Position numbers and translations under genes: made by a program
Notes under the pieces: generated by a model
Databases searched by the model: none
What the model saw: only the letters and a program-made list of their open reading frames with translations
Told to the model about the DNA's origin: nothing
Source of the DNA: Epiperipatus broadwayi
Lineage: Eukaryota > Onychophora > Udeonychophora > Euonychophora > Peripatidae
Direction of reading: 5' to 3'
Length of the DNA stretch: 64,000 bases
Assembly (NCBI GenBank): GCA_028023455.1
Contig: JAQFVV010000020.1
Coordinates: forward strand, 8,727,092 to 8,791,091
Part shown: piece by piece, positions 44,488 through 56,655 of the stretch
Layout: every line of letters begins with the position of its first letter
Numbering within the stretch: position 1 is the first letter of the stretch

Positions 44488-45420
44488 CATACACTCTTGA
44501 GGTTTATTGCCCTAGTAAATATTACTTGCGTAATTAATGTATGTTAAATAAATTTATAATTACAGACCGAATAAAAATAACTTTTTAACTAGGTACAATA
44601 AGTTAATGTAATATATTCTTAATGAAAGGGGGGAAATAAGAAAAATATATAATCATAAAGAAAGAAATGGTGAAGAGCATACAAGTACCTCTATAAGCAA
44701 ATTATTGCAACTATATTGTAATATTTTTTATTAATTATATTTTTTGCAGTAATTACAATTTAAAGTGAGCTCTCTCCGGGATTTCACTACTTAATATAAT
44801 CTTTTAATATTTTCTTTAATATCAACTTTTTATTTTCAGCATGCATGGTAGAATTTAAAAAATATAATGTTGACTGCATTCAGAATAGTTTAATGACTTC
44901 TTCAGATTTGGAGTTTTTTCTTCCAGGTAAAGGATTTTCTTGTAGCAATAATCCTATATTTATGATTTTATTGAATTTTACCTTTTACATATTTATTTTC
45001 TTTTGATATGAATTTAAATCTACTAATTTGTTTCAATATTAGTTTATCTGCTATTCTTTCAGCGGAAACAAGCCATCATGTATAAAGTTGATTAGATAGA
45101 CTATATAACATTCTTAGATGACTCAACTAAGGTTTTCACTTAGCACATATTTTCAAAGGATGAGATCCAAGCAACGCTAATCAAAAGATTGACATCTTTA
45201 AGGGAGAGAGATGAAATTCCAAAAGTTTATTTTTGAGCAAAGGGCAATTAAAACAATATTTCACTAAATTTATTTGATTGAAAGGACATATAACCAAAAA
45301 TTAATTTGACAGAAAGTTGTATCCTTGATATTGCTACCAAAATTGAAAATCACGTTATTAAAATTAAGTTAAATAATTTTATCATATTAGAAAAATGAAA
45401 TCAATGGGTTTTTTTTTATA
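44488..45420. other. AT-rich sequence, nothing assigned
   Basis: No gene or repeat is recognised. Confidence 0.45.
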
Positions 45421-45518
45421 TGTCATAGCATCGGCCAGGAGGCGGACCCACAAACGTCTACAACCAACTACTTGCATGCAAGGCGACTATGATGACCTCT
45501 CGGCTAACAATGCTTGAC
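45421..45518 (-). mobile_element. tRNA-like SINE (copy 6)
   Basis: Minus strand: GTCAAGCATTGTTAGCCGAG, AGGTCATCATAGTCGCC, a decayed B box GGGTCCGCCTCC and the end GGCCGATGCTATGACA. A T-run on the left equals an A-rich tail. The duplication is not clear. Confidence 0.8.
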
Positions 45519-45763
45519 AATTAAAAGTAATATTTCAACTTTACTTCATTATTCTTAATCTGACTGACCCCCCCTTAGAAATATAAATTAATTGGTGAAA
45601 GATAAAAATCAAAGAATGCTTATAAAAATATATACACTGTACACTTAATTATTATTAATTTTTGACTATGATTTATTAAACTTTAAATTCTTTATAGATG
45701 ATAGATATCGAAATTGCTGATTTGGTGATTTTTTTAGTTATTATACTAATCACTCTTTAATCA
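45519..45763. other. AT-rich sequence between SINE and hAT
   Basis: Nothing is recognised. Confidence 0.4.
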
Positions 45764-46266
45764 GTCTAAATCAGGGGCGGGCAATTGTTCTGGCTCGGGG
45801 GCCACATAGGTTGGCGTAGGACCACATCGGGGGCCACTTTGTGGAAGTGAAAGTTAGCGGAGGGCTGCACCTTTTCTCATCACACAATAAACACACTGCT
45901 TTATTCCCTGTATTACCAAAGAAATATTTGTTTGACCAGTCTTCATTAAACACATAACATTCATTGCCGATTTTACATTTTTTCAGAGGGTTCATGGTTT
46001 CACTATAGTTGGAAATGTATATATTGCAATGACAAAATTGAAATTAACCAGATCAACTGGAAAAGCACTGCACATTGTATCTAGCCTGCACATGTGTATT
46101 GATGTGGCCATCCTAGTGGAAAATATGAGATGAATATTCGGTCATGCATGGGAAGGAAATCTCAGTCCAAGGTGGATTTTTCTGATTGTCTTGGTCGGCC
46201 GCATAAAAACTCTTAGCGGGCCGGATGTGGCCCTTGGGCCGCTATTTGCACACCCCTGGTCTAAAT
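45764..46266 (-). mobile_element. Non-autonomous hAT element with 8-bp target duplication
   Basis: GTCTAAAT lies at 45,764-45,771 and 46,259-46,266. The element (45,772-46,258, 487 bp) starts CAGGGGCGGGCAATT and ends in the complement of CAGGGGTGTGCAAAT. Both subterminal regions contain GGGCCACAT. CAGGGG ends with GGCC-rich subtermini and an 8-bp duplication are typical of the Charlie-type hAT branch. It is GC-rich at its ends. Internal deletion removed most of the transposase. Confidence 0.95.
45771..45995 (-). pseudogene. BED-type zinc finger remnant of the hAT transposase
   Basis: The 74-codon frame begins MNPLKKCKIGNECYVFNEDW and continues SNKYFFGNTGNKAVCLLCDE. This resembles the N-terminus of hAT-derived proteins of the GTF2IRD2/ZBED5/SCAND3-like group (KRK.D.E.R.F...W...YFF....GK..CLIC). 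The two Cys of the finger are present. The expected downstream His pair and the catalytic domain are absent, and the frame runs straight into the terminal repeat, marking the deletion. Confidence 0.8.
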
Positions 46267-47169
46267 GATTAAAATATTTAATTTAGTACACATATTCATT
46301 ATGTTTTAATTCCATTGTTAATTACGTTTTGTATTACAATTGTGTCTAAGTATTTAAATAAAAAAGTTGTTATTGGAACAACTTTCTAATTTATTGTTTG
46401 TGTGATGTTATTTTAATTATTTATTGTTAAAGCTTTATGTCATTAATTAAGAAGATATACTTATTCCATACTTTATTTAAACTCTTAAGTAATTTTGTTT
46501 TAAAATAAATAAATAAAAAAAACAACTAAAAACAAAAACAAAACTCATAAATTATTAACATTAGGTGGTTTTGCATAACTTATAATTTATATAATACTCA
46601 TAAATGTTATTTTAATATTTAGTATCAATAATATTTTTTTTTTAAGCTTTATTATAATTTTTAGAATAATCCCCCTTATGTATTTTTTTTTTAATCACAG
46701 TGAAGGGTGAAAAGGTCAACTACAAGTCTTTAACCATGATTATTTTATATAATATATTCCCGCAAAAAAAACTGAAAGAAAATTCAGTATGCTAGATTAT
46801 TTTGAGTGCTTCCAATTATATAAAGAAAAATTCTAGATAGCCTACTTGCCTATCGATTAATGAAGATTAATTATATTGATTACATAATCTGAGTTTGTGT
46901 TTATTTTGTTCGTATTTTTTTTTTTTTTAGAAAAAAAAAAGTTGTAATATTTTAAGTACAAGAATATTTTATAAACTTTAAATTGAACATACCTCTATGT
47001 ATATGCAAACAAAGGGTGTAATTCACCCTCCCCCAGGCTATGACTTAAAATTCATTCTATTCTTGATTTCTTTGTTCAACATTTAAAGTGCTTTTAAGTA
47101 ATAAGCTGGGGCAGGGTGGTTTACTCTCTTTGTATACGTAAGTGTGTTTTATATACTTGGAGTCTAGAT
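46267..47169. other. AT-rich sequence, nothing assigned
   Basis: There are A- and T-runs near 46,510, 46,690 and 46,920. No gene is seen. Confidence 0.45.
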
Positions 47170-47330
47170 GAAGTATAGAGGATATGAACACAAACTTTTA
47201 AGTTCCATTTAGCCATTCACTCAATCAATACACATGACCACACAAATGTGAAAAGATAAATGATCTCCAATATATATATTTCGTGCTGAACCAGCACTCA
47301 TCAATGGGTCCAGATTTTCAAGTTGAATTG
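47170..47330 (-). mobile_element. Family-3 repeat: hammerhead joined to tRNA-like segment
   Basis: In minus orientation a hammerhead (47,262-47,318) is followed by a TTTATCTTTTCACA linker and a tRNA-like part whose B box is decayed. The same order is seen at 7.1 kb. The copy at 20.2 kb retains the good B box but has lost the ribozyme. Confidence 0.65.
47262..47318 (-). ncRNA. Family-3 hammerhead-like ribozyme
   Basis: Minus strand: TTGATGA (complement of 47,298-47,304), a perfect 5-bp stem II GUGCU-GGUUC-AGCAC (complement of 47,283-47,297), and GAAA (complement of 47,279-47,282). Then comes a self-complementary UAUAUAUAU stem III. Distal stem I pairs AUCU with AGAU. The 7.2-kb copy has the canonical CTGATGA and CCAA, which pairs with UUGG here, so a consensus is plausible. 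This copy has C3 changed to U. Confidence 0.6.
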
Positions 47331-47981
47331 GCAATTTAGTTTTCCAATTTATATATATGTAATGTATATTCAAAGTATTTTTACCCTTTACTTAAACAAC
47401 ATATATATGCACATTCTTACATATTTAATAATTAATAATACACACTCTTATATATGTAATAATTAATAATATAGCAATTTTATATATATATGTAATATTG
47501 TAAATGGGAACTCATCTTTATACACACACTCCCTGTCAATAAACTTTTTAAAAACATAAAAGGTCCTTATCCTTAGATATTATTCTTTAAATAAACCGAC
47601 TTTTTATTGACCATGCCTAAATTAGAGCTCAAACTAATTATGGGCTTGACATTTTAAAATTGGAAATTACTAGCACAAGTTTATTGCACTTATACAAGTA
47701 ATCGAACTTATGCAAGTAATTTACAAATTTAAAAAAACCAGGCTCATAATAGGTTCAAACCCTAATTCAGCACAGACAATAAAAGTTGGTTTATTTAAAA
47801 AATAAGCTATAAGCATAGTTGAACCATCTATGCTTTTGAAATGTTTATTGCTGGGGAAGGGTGTGTCAATTCTATGTCACATTCGTGAAGGAAGATTAGT
47901 TTTCTTCCACAATATTATACTTATATATATATAATTAGAATTCAGTTCATTATCATCATAAACCATTATCAATTTATTCCA
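47331..47981. other. AT-rich sequence, nothing assigned
   Basis: Short direct repeats (ATATATGTAATATT, AATTAATAAT) lie near 47,400-47,500. No gene is seen. Confidence 0.45.
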
Positions 47982-48235
47982 GGATGAAAGTTCTCTCCAA
48001 GTTCAATCCATCTTCTCTGATCTCCAGTCTTCTTCTACACATTATCCTTGCACACATTCTTATTTCATCCCACCATCTCTCATGTGGTCTCTTTCTGGGT
48101 CTTTTACAATCTCTTGGAATCCAGTTTAAGATTTCAATTGTCCATCTATTATCATATCTTCTAGCAATATGTCCAGCCCAACTCCACTTCAGTCTTTTAA
48201 TTCCTTCAATAATATCAGTAAAACCTCAATTATAA
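47982..48235 (-). pseudogene. RTE-like LINE ORF2 C-terminal fragment (best preserved)
   Basis: One minus-strand frame reads TDIIEGIKRLKW, SWAGHIARRYDNRWTIEILN, WIPRDCKRPRKRPHERWWDE, IRMCARIMCRRRLEIRED and GLNLERTF without a stop. It matches the LINE tail RLKWAGHIAR..DNRW...ILEW.PR..KR..GRP..RW.D. The same family is seen at 5.9 and 28-30 kb. It is truncated on its 5' side at about 48,235. Confidence 0.85.
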
Positions 48236-48629
48236 TCAGATATTAAAATAATTTAATTTTTACTAATATTTTTGAAAGATTGTAGGCTATCCTAATAATA
48301 TAACTATTTTTAAATAATTGAGCTGTTCTTTTTTTGGTTAAAAGAAAAAGAAATCTATTTAATCAAATAATATAAAGAAGTACAATATGTATTTATTTAT
48401 ATAAAAATAATACAGAAATATTGTTCATTTACAAATGGAAAAAATTGTTGCAACTTTAATAGTTACATGATTTTATACTAATAATATTTAAAATAATTGA
48501 AAATAACAAAATTAATAATAACAATGAAAATTAAATTAAAAATAGTACATCTTTACTCTGGTTAGCAATTAGATTTTTATGCCAGGATTCATCTATAGCA
48601 GTCATCAACAATTTGCACCATTATCTTTT
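48236..48629. other. AT-rich sequence, nothing assigned
   Basis: No gene is seen. Confidence 0.4.
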
Positions 48630-49555
48630 AAAAAAAACATTTATTACTAAAGATTACATATAAGCTTTACGAGTCCACTTACCCACTGTGATTACAAAGC
48701 ATCTAATGTACAAAAATAAATCCAAGACAATTATAATCTTTGTTCACAAAAGGACACACTCCAGACAACAATCATGTCCACAAAAGGGTTACTATAATCT
48801 TGTGCATTGTGTATCTGTACATGTGTCTACATGGCCCAGCCACCGAAAAGTTATCCATAGCCCAATGATCCCACCCCAGGGTCCCAAAGTAAAGAACTAA
48901 GCTTCAGCTGAATTGGTGGACAAGTTTAGCATATCACCAACCATCACAACAGGCAATGAGGCCCAAATCCCAAGTCCACAAAACATCAACCCTCAACCCA
49001 CAGCCAAGCCATGCAAAGACCATTCTGGATACCTCTGTCTCCCAATTTAACTGTCCAAATGTGCTGTGATGAAATTTTCTCCATGTGCAAAATTGAAAAG
49101 CCAACAAGGGAAAGCTAACAAATGATGAGCACAGATCTGCTCAAAACCAGCCCATCAAGGAGGCACAGCAGCCATCAGAGAGAAAAATGGTGCAGCAACT
49201 TTGACCAGGTACCCTTCCAGCAGGTTTTCAGGTAGCGGCAACAATTGTCAACAGCTCACACCATAAACCAGACCCATAACAACCACCACCAGCTACCCCT
49301 GAGGGAGAAAGGAGGATGCAGACCCTTGCCCACAAAATAGTACAACAAACTCCATCAATTTTATAAAAATTGGAAGTGGCCTAAAGCAGACCAACCACCT
49401 TAAAAATCCTCTAAATCTAAAGTTAACTAACAAAACCTAACAATAGTGAGTACAAATCAACACATACCTAACCAATGATCCATCAAGGCATGAAGTAGCC
49501 CATCAGGCTGAAGTCCAAGCAAAGGTAGTGACTTTCACATGCCTGGCCATTTGAT
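48630..49555 (-). mobile_element. GC-richer retroelement 3' end, copy 2 (longer)
   Basis: The minus strand aligns with 28,851-29,532, with shared blocks GGTCTGGTTTATGGTGTG, GAGCTGTTGACAATT, CATGGCTTGGCTGTGG and AATTCAGCTGAAGC. It ends in AATAAA (complement of 48,640-48,645). It extends about 210 bp farther 5' than copy 1, to about 49,555. No common long frame is shared between copies, which argues for a LINE 3' UTR or non-coding RNA retrocopy. Confidence 0.75.
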
Positions 49556-51643
49556 TTACAAATAATTATTCACTATAAAAAATTATTTTTATAACTTTTT
49601 TTTAAAAACTTCATTTTTTTTAAATGGTGACCATTTTGTAAGATTGATGATATCATAGAATAAAGACTTCATTGAACCTACTATGTTGAGTATAAAATTG
49701 GTGGACATTCATACTAAAAAAGTTATACAGGTATAATTTATTATACAATACTGCATAAAATATTATATTTTGATTATAGAATTAAAATTTAATTAATGTA
49801 CTTAAATAATTTTCATCCAGTATCCTTGCAAGACTATCAGTGGTTTCATTAATGGCATATGCAAAATAAAGCATACTTTCATTACTAACAGCTACAAAAG
49901 CAAAAATAAGGTAGTTTCATTCATTTATAACACATAATCAAAAGCATACTTTGGTCATATTTGATAACAAAATACACTATATAATACATTAATAATAAAT
50001 TTTAAAATGTGTACATTAGTTAAAGTATTAATTTGGTTTGAAATTTATATACATATAGTAACACTTCTGTTACATGGCACAAAATAATATAGCATGTGTG
50101 CAAAAATATATATAAAGTTGAAAGGAAAAGTAGAAATAAATAAAGACAAAAAATTTGTAGATATTTGTCTATACTTCCTGGAATAAATAATCCTAGTAAA
50201 AGGTTAAATAATTTTGAATTTAAAATAGAATTTTATTATGAAGTAAGCAATTAAAAAGGTCTAAATAAATATTAATATTGTATTCTGATTTTGAAATTAA
50301 AAACAAGCATGTTTTATGTTTAAATAGAACTGATAATTATAAACATTTCTATAATTCAAAAAAATAGCTTTTAATTAAAAGTGATTTGAAAATATTAAAA
50401 AAAAACAGTTTTTAATTAAAAACAATCTTAATTAGTGTTTTTGTTACCACAGCTGACTATATAAAGAGTTGATAAAAAGATTTGTTTTAGTTTTTGGCTC
50501 ATAATATTTTGAGAAGTCAGCAGAAATTATAGCTAGCCACAAGTATCTAGCTAGCAAACTAGTCCAGAGCATGACAAAAAACTACAATGAAGAAATAAGA
50601 CTGAAATGAGGCAAGTCCAAAAACTGCTCCTTAATTCACAATGATAAAATTTGAATTCACATGGAGAAAAGAGTCAACTTCAAGTGTCTCATAACTACAA
50701 ATCTGTTCTAGAAAACAGTTTGCTTGTCTAAAATATATTCAATCCTAGGCAGATGGAAGATCACTGTAGTTATCTGAATTATACTTTCCCCTATGTGATT
50801 ATAAACCAATCTCACCAAGAGAACCTTAGCTTACTGAAGAAGTAATTATACATATGCTGATATATCTATAGGCAGAAAAGCACAGATAAATGTATATACA
50901 ATGGTGAATAACACAATATATATAATAATGAAATTTTAAATAAGTTCTTTTAAGTAATTCCTTAAAATGACATTTTAAAGAACAAATAAATAATTTTATT
51001 TAAGTTAAACATCTAAAAATAAAGATTTTATTCATAGACAATTTTATATTTGTTTGTTCAAGAAAATAAATGAAATTTATATAATTCAATGTGGAAATAA
51101 CTGATAGAAATATATAGAACATTATTTTCAGTCATTTAAAATCTATATTTTAAAAAAAGCTAAAATAAGTAAATATTTTTTCTTGAATTTGAATTAAAAA
51201 GAAAAACAAAGAATAAAGAATTAATCCATGAATGATCCTTTTTTTAAAAAAAAGACAAACACTCTTTAGATCAGAAAAAATATATACCTGCTGTATTATT
51301 TTTAAAGACATTTACAAATTTTAATCAATAGTGATCTGTTAGGAATGTGCCACTACTTTTTGTATCTAAAGGATCGTACGCTGGGAATTAAAAATTTTAA
51401 TTAAAGCTGGAATTGTTATCATATGAGGGTGCCACTAGGAAAAGAACCTAGAGCCATGAAATTAAGAGAATCTTATATTCATGGCTGTTAATTTGTATAC
51501 ATATGATAGACCCAGCCAAACTCCTCCTTTACAATTCTATTTTTAATATGTACAAATACGATAATAAGTTTTACTATCACATATAAATGCTAAAGGAACA
51601 AACAAGTACACTTTTATAAGTTTCAATTAATAATATGCTTTAT
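49556..51643. other. AT-rich sequence with a possible older repeat
   Basis: Around 49,980-50,060 there is weak similarity to the 55-kb tandem repeat (AATAATAAATTTTAAAATGTGTACATTA). Otherwise nothing is recognised. Confidence 0.4.
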
Positions 51644-51859
51644 TAATAGTTTTAACAAGGCTGTAAACCTTAGCAATGAGCGTCTGAAAAAATCATCACT
51701 AGGGACCTCTGTAGGTCTTTAAAACACATGCTTACGCTATGAAGAAAAGAGAGAATTTCTTCATAGCGTAAGCATGTGTTTTAAAGACCTACAGAGGTCC
51801 CTAGTGATGATTTTTTCAGACGCTCATTGCTAAGGTTTACAGCCTTGTTAAAACTATTA
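51644..51859. mobile_element. Perfect palindromic MITE, 104-bp arms
   Basis: Arms 51,644-51,747 and 51,756-51,859 are identical reverse complements over all 104 bases, with an 8-bp loop AGAGAGAA. The ends are TAATAGTTTTAAC. It is related to 44,321-44,487. Perfect identity implies a recent origin or ongoing correction. A transcript would form one long hairpin, a possible small-RNA precursor (inference). Confidence 0.93.
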
Positions 51860-52559
51860 CTGAAATAATAGTGAGCGTTTAATAAAATTTATAATTACAA
51901 CTTTAAATATGCTTTATTATAATTTACTTTTTTTTATTCAAGACCATTTGTAAAACAAATCACTAATAATTCTTTCTCTAGCTTCCTCCCTTCTATACTC
52001 TTGACATAACTAACATGATCGTTCTTCTCTCTCTCTCTCTCTTTTTAAATAATAAAAAAAAAACAAAGTTGAAGAGTACTATATGTATTTCATTCTCAAA
52101 GGAACATGCACTTTTACTTATATAAGCATCCCAAAATGATCCAAATCTTGACCAGTATAGAGACTAAGCAGATTACTATTAGGAGTCAGTTATTATACTA
52201 AACCCCTACCCTCTCTTTCAATAGTTACTCAACCCTTAAAACTTTTCATTTTTACTTTCTAAATCATTTCTACATTCTATTTTGATAACAATTTCTGGGA
52301 TTCATTCATGGGATTATTATTATGTTTACCCTCTCCCAATAGTCTTGAAAATTTCATCAAAATTTATTAAAAAAAACTCTCCATAAAGAAAAATAAAAAA
52401 AAATACAAATATAAATAAATTATGTAATCCAAATAAACTAATTAGATAATGTATAAGTAAACATTATAAATATATATAACAAAAAATCCTTCTATTGTTG
52501 CAACTTGTAGTTCATGGCTGATTAAAGATAATCCTAAATAGATATGTTTTAAGTTCACC
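51860..52559. other. AT-rich sequence with microsatellite
   Basis: A (CT)n tract lies at about 52,027-52,043. No gene is seen. Confidence 0.45.
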
Positions 52560-53400
52560 CATCTATAATTCAATAAATAACAAAGTTTCTTTTACCCTGA
52601 TCGATCAGTGTATGTCCATACGAGATTCTTCATATCCCTTGGGAGTTGATTCTCTGCCACAAAGTTTGTTCCCTGGCTAGCTTGCTTTCTGCTATGCAGT
52701 TTGGTGTTCCATGAGGTGGTTTCCCAGTCAATGAAAATCTAGGAATGGAACAGTGTCCTGGCTGGGGATGGATTCTATTTGTTTAGCCTTCAATCATTTT
52801 TATTTCCATTTTTCTCATATAATAGTTCTATTATTTTTATTAAAGAAAAACTAATAAGCTAACCATTAATACAATAGGTTTTTCTCTCTATTTATAGTCC
52901 TTTTTATCCATTGTCCTTTTATTGGATCACGTTCCCGGCCAGTGATTACATTTCTTTAATTCTTTTTTTTGTTTTTAACACCTTCCAACTATAAGCCATG
53001 ACAATAGAATTAATTACAATTCTTTTCTCTCTCCCCTCCCTTCAAATTAGAAAATTTAATTAAAATTGTTTTCCAAAATCAAATACATATATATATATTT
53101 AATATCACTTTTGATGTAATCTCTCAATCCAATTAAAAAACAAACTAATCTACCATTTTGCCTTTTCTTTTCTTTCTGTTTTTTTTTTTCAAATCCCAAT
53201 AAAAAACTAATAAATAATACCAAAAAAAAAACTTTCTATACACACAGCATTTATTTCCTATTTTATCTAATATACATATCTGTATATACGTAATTTACAT
53301 GCACAGAAAATTTAATATGAGCTGATCGAAATTATCGGTCCAGGGGAGAGATTGTTACACTATAATATTTTTTTAAAAAAAACTGTAAACTACTATAAAA
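52560..53400 (+). other. Unassigned block with polypurine-tract-like motif
   Basis: A less AT-rich patch (52,590-52,780) shows no recognisable frame. At 53,339-53,356, TCCAGGGGAGAGATTGTTAC resembles the polypurine tract and TGTTAC start of a Gypsy-type 3' LTR. No LTR partner or pol motif was found. Confidence 0.25.
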
Positions 53401-54949
53401 TTTGATATCTCATTTATATAATCATTATTTTTATTAATACTCCCATGTATGTATGAATTTTTTATGTATATTTTCCAAATGGAATTAATTATAAAAGATA
53501 TTTTGAATCATTTTATTATTTTGGTAAATTCAAATCCGATAGATGAATTTTATTTATCATATGTGTGTAGATGATATATATACTTAAGTAAACTTAAATA
53601 GAGGTATTTATATTAAAGTGATAACTTAAAAAATTTTTATTTTATGACATTTCAAATATGTTTAGAAATTATTATGCCACATGTCAGTGCACATATATAT
53701 ATATATATATCAATGCTTGACAAATAGAACATATATGTAAACCACAATGTAATAAATTGACTTTTGTTTTTATGTTAATCAATATTATACATAAATTTTA
53801 ATCAATTTTTATTATTAAATGTCAATTCAAATATGTTCATTTTAAAATTATACTGCACATCTGTGTGAATATATTATGCATGTTGTATGGAAACCCATTA
53901 AGAGGTACTGTAAATCACAAATGTGATAGTTTTATTTTGTATGTTAATCAAAATTAGAAAGCTTATGTGTATAGCCTTATTCTACAGACCTTAACTTCAT
54001 TTTTTTGTTATTGTTATTAATAAACTTGCATTCATTGTTAAAATTATCCCAGTATTTGCACCATCTCTTAATCATAGTAACAGTTCTAGAGCTTATGTTC
54101 TCTGAGCTAGATTCATGCATAATAGACTGATATATGAAAGGGAGAGTATATTTAGTGCAGAGGCATTCCAGTAGAACATTGTCCTAGTTTGGTGTGAGGA
54201 TTATATTCTTCAAAGCCCATGCACTATATTTTATTAGTTTAGTCTATTAGAAATTAAGTTTATAGTTGGCCAGTACATTAATGGTACTAAGTGTCCAGAA
54301 CAATTATGATGATCAGCATGTTTTAATAGCCCAGCATTATTGTTTTATAGTTATATATTCAAATGGATTAGCATTTAAGTTTGTGCTCTCAAATTAAGGG
54401 TTAAAATAATTGTTCAAGCTGGCAAAGACTAAATAGTTGGCCAGGTCTACAGTAGACCCATTTCAAATCCAGTCACAAGATTGACTGTTGATTTATTTTG
54501 ATTGTTGATCATTCATAATTAATGGTTATTTCTTTTGAGTATTATTTGAATGAGTACTTATACTTATTGATAATGCTGGTTGATGTATAGTTAATTATAC
54601 TTTTAGTTGTTCAAATAAGTTAACTGGGCTGATCTCTCATAAAAATCTCAAGATCTCACGATCTCTTATAATATAGTAATATCTCTTACTTTAAACATTT
54701 CAATTGTAATATCTTACTTGTATTATTACATTTCTTATATCTTAAATATCATTATTTTAGATATATTAAATTTCATTATTTGAATTTTTTTGAACTGGGT
54801 TTGATGAGGATTTGCCTTCAGCCCAGGTTCACCAAAATGTTGCCATCACCCCAGGTTCACTCCACCATATTCCCCATCCCATTATAATATAATTAATTTT
54901 ATCCATATACAGCACAGTCATCATAATTATAAATTACAGTATTTTGAGT
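53401..54949. other. AT-rich sequence with a degenerate duplication
   Basis: About 53,648-53,810 and 53,825-53,955 look like diverged tandem copies (TTCAAATATGTTn, TTGTnTTTTATGTTAATCAA). The remainder, including the less AT-rich 54,100-54,480 stretch, is unassigned. Confidence 0.4.
53692..53721 (-). mobile_element. Remnant of tRNA-like SINE: (AT)n tail plus first 11 bases
   Basis: A (AT)n tract is followed by CAATGCTTGAC, the complement of the SINE start GTCAAGCATTG. The tRNA-like middle is absent. Confidence 0.55.
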
Positions 54950-55630
54950 AAAAAGAAAAAGAGATAAAATATTTTATGCATGGTACAATTAATAGTCAAC
55001 TTTATGCAATCAAAGATTATCAAACAAAAATTACAAATATCATTCATTTGTTCAGTTTTAAATCAGTAATCTTGTAATTTGTTTCTGATATGCAAAAAAA
55101 ATGCAAATTCCATTTATCACAAAGCTAAAAGTAAATTCTGGTTATATACTGTTAATAACAAATTTTAAATTGTGTACATTAAATAAAATATTCACTGAAT
55201 CAATTCTGAATTAAACTTTTGTGAATGTGAATTTCAGTTACATTGATATTACTATTATCATAAATCTTAAATTTTTTTCAGTAAAAAATGAGATAGGGAA
55301 TGATTTTGTACATTATGTTATTAATAATCAGCTTTATATAATCAAAAATGCTAAATGTAAGTTAAAAAGATCATTTGTTTGCTTGACTTTAAATCAGTAA
55401 TCTCATAGTTTATTTCTGATATATTCAAGATAATGGTGAATTTGCCACAAACATAAAAAGTACAACACTGACAGAAAACAAACAAATACAAATTCTGTTC
55501 AGCATAAAACTAAAAATAAATTTTGATACACTATTAACAATAAATTTAAATTGTGCACATCAGTAAAAAAATAATGGAGAGAGGAATGATTTCATGCATT
55601 ATGCAATTAATAATAAATTTTATGATGAAA
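54950..55630. repeat. Degenerate tandem repeat, ~290-330-bp period
   Basis: GAGATA..GAATGATTTTnTnCATTATG-like starts occur near 54,961, 55,290 and 55,579. AAATCAGTAATCTnnTAnTTTnTTTCTGATAT occurs near 55,060 and 55,393. TTAACAATAAATTTAAATTGTGnACAT occurs near 55,150 and 55,533. There are about 2.3 diverged copies. A related fragment may lie near 50.0 kb. Confidence 0.75.
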
Positions 55631-56639
55631 ATATATATAAAGTGATAGATATTCCTAACTAATTGGGCCATATCTCTTGCATTATAATGCTTTGTTTTCC
55701 AAGAGAATACTTACCATGGTAAATAAACTGTGACATCTCATGCCATTAGAAAGTGCATATATATTTGTATAAAGTGCTGTCTTTTTAGATCTGAATAGTG
55801 CACACTGTAAAAAAAAGCCTTAAACATTGTTTACAATATGCAAACACAAATGCATTAAATATATTATTTTAATATGTCAAAATTTTCTCTTCAAAATTAA
55901 TTGCAATTGGATTTGGGTAATAATAATTTGGTCCCTCTTACCTTGATAATAAATAAAAAAGTCTTTATAGTCATAAAAATATAATTAAATGATATGTTTT
56001 TAAACTTTGTCTTCTTTCATTCTAAATAATTTCACATAAATAATGTAAAACAATTAATTTCAAAATAATAAATAAAACTTGAGTTTGTTAATTTGTTTTG
56101 TGTGCGTGTGATATAAGAAAAAATTTTAAGAACCCCAAAATTGTGAAATATGGCTCAATATTTTTTCTGTCCTTTTTGTTACATATTTGCACAGTGAATG
56201 CATACACTTTTTCTAGAATTATTTAAATTTATTTTGTACAGACTTTTTTTAAAAAGTTTACAGCTACATATTTCAACTGGAATTATGGCAATAACTATTA
56301 CCACCATGAAAATATCAAGAAAGATTCTGAGCTTGAAAACCAAAATTAATATTTATGTTAAGAAAAGTGTTCCCACAAGACAATTTATCGAAGTAAAAAA
56401 AATCCATTATAATCATGCAGAAAAACAAAATAGTTTTTAAAATCACATATGAAAGAATGAAGCAACAAGGAACTATTGCAGTTAACTGAAGAAAAGAAAG
56501 TCAATGAAGAAAAGAAAATTGACAAGTCTGTAGAAAAGAATCAGGACATAAAAAACATTGTTTTATCATGATCTCATAAACAGTATTTTGAACATATCAT
56601 ACAACTTACAACATTCCCAAACACTTTATCAATACTCTT
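55631..56639. other. AT-rich sequence, nothing assigned
   Basis: An 80-codon frame (56,198-56,440) is Lys/Ile-rich without family resemblance. No transposon is recognised. Confidence 0.4.
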
Positions 56640-56655
56640 TATTTATATCAAAACT

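Noticed and set aside
53339-53356. Gypsy polypurine tract and LTR start
   Set aside because: Only the short motif is present. No partner LTR, primer-binding site or pol sequence was found, so it is not called as an element.
54000-54480. LINE tail on the minus strand
   Set aside because: Some minus-strand pieces look faintly like LINE sequence (STGMPLH, TMIKRWC), but no diagnostic motif appears in order.
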